Origin: Holophagales bacterium
Lineage (GTDB): Bacteria; Acidobacteriota; Holophagae; Holophagales; Holophagaceae
NCBI GenBank assembly: GCA_031256155.1
Contig: JAIRRD010000192.1
Coordinates: 1 to 6,171 of the forward strand
DNA: 6,171 nucleotides
Direction: 5' to 3'
Shown here: in pieces, positions 5,720 through 6,171 of the stretch
Layout: every line of letters begins with the position of its first letter
Numbering within the stretch: position 1 is the first letter of the stretch
The notes under the pieces: model-generated
What the model was told of the DNA's origin: nothing
Databases searched by the model: none
Seen by the model: only the letters and a program-made list of their open reading frames with translations
Translations under genes and position numbers: made by a program

Positions 5720-6171
5720 TCAATCAAATTCCGGCGGCTTGTAAGATGCCAGAATTTTTCCCGTATTTGCGTCTATCAAACACAGGGATGACCTTCCCGG
5801 CATTGCTTTAAGTTCAATTCTGTATTTTTTTCCGACAAACGCAAGCCGCGCTTCCTGTGAACTCTCATTGACCATGCCAATGAGATGTGTCCTGTTACTT
5901 TTCAAAATTCTGCTTGCGATGGGATGGGTCTGATAATCTGCCTGGATGCCAGCAATTTTCAAGGCCAGGCTCAAAAGGCCGACAAGCGGCTCTTCTTCAC
6001 GCGCATAGTCCAACGGCAGACCCTCATGCCAGATATTGGAATCCTTTGGTGCATCCGGGTCAAAGCTGGATATTCCCGCTCTTAAACTCTGACTCAACGA
6101 TTGATCAAATGTTGCCCAGCCCCAGTGAGTACTCTCTCTGACCGCCAACGGGCGCTGTCCCAACAATTCTC
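5720..6171 (-). CDS. C-terminal part of an unidentified protein, glycosidase-like tail (5'-truncated)
   Basis: The frame is open to the window edge, so only the last 149 residues are visible. The first candidate start (TTG 6166) lacks a ribosome-binding site, and the reading frame continues upstream of it. The visible part has a helical stretch, PLDYAREEEPLVGLLSLALKIAGI, then a small beta-rich domain: THLIGMVNESSQEARLAFVGKKYRIELKAMPGRSSLCLIDANTGKILASY. A helix followed by a -VNES- strand, then PGRSxLxLID and TG-x-xLASY, resembles the C-terminal beta-sandwich that closes many multi-domain glycoside hydrolases. This is pattern recognition only; no catalytic residues are in view. It ends in TGA 18 bp before the PLP-enzyme gene, with which it probably forms an operon. 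Confidence 0.6.
   Translation of the reverse strand, partial: ELLGQRPLAVRESTHWGWATFDQSLSQSLRAGISSFDPDAPKDSNIWHEGLPLDYAREEEPLVGLLSLALKIAGIQADYQTHPIASRILKSNRTHLIGMVNESSQEARLAFVGKKYRIELKAMPGRSSLCLIDANTGKILASYKPPEFD

Noticed and set aside
1..6171. tRNA, rRNA, CRISPR array, insertion sequence or transposase
   Set aside because: None seen on either strand; coding density is high and the genes look resident rather than mobile.

Overview
The window is a compact, roughly 45% GC stretch of a bacterial chromosome. The organism is most likely a Gram-negative (diderm): one gene encodes a secreted protein with a beta-barrel look ending in phenylalanine, and another encodes a LysM envelope protein. I cannot place the phylum with confidence. 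The style of the LysM, PfkB and Smr proteins fits several diderm groups.

Layout, left to right. An rsmG-like 16S rRNA methyltransferase gene (17-598, +) converges on and overlaps by 4 bp a three-gene minus-strand operon. In transcription order the operon is an Smr-domain protein (3499-2771), a PfkB-family sugar/nucleoside kinase (2774-1863) and a LysM-domain protein (1833-595). The first two genes overlap as ATGA and the third follows after 29 bp. A divergent regulatory region of about 370 bp (3500-3873) separates this operon from a plus-strand gene for a small outer-membrane beta-barrel protein (3874-4503). That gene converges with a second minus-strand operon: an unidentified 5'-truncated gene whose visible end resembles the C-terminus of a glycosidase (edge-5720), then a class V PLP-dependent enzyme of the isopenicillin-N epimerase type (5701-4541).

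The most striking signal is non-coding in function although it lies inside a gene. Positions 3137-3152, in the Smr-protein gene, read as a near-perfect chromosomal parS site (15 of 16 bases of TGTTTCACGTGAAACA, with a perfect 14-bp palindromic core). It falls in the part of the gene that encodes a low-complexity linker, where the protein sequence is free to vary. Together with rsmG, a gene classically found beside parAB and oriC, this suggests the window lies in the origin-proximal chromosome-partitioning region. A second palindrome abuts the parS core directly. parA and parB are not in the window.

Other points of interest are an Smr domain that lacks its usual LDLHG and HGKG-type motifs, an internal domain duplication in the LysM protein, and a structured leader on the Smr operon. 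The leader contains a 30-codon reading frame that stops inside the ribosome-binding site of the first gene. The beta-barrel gene is preceded by helically phased short repeats.
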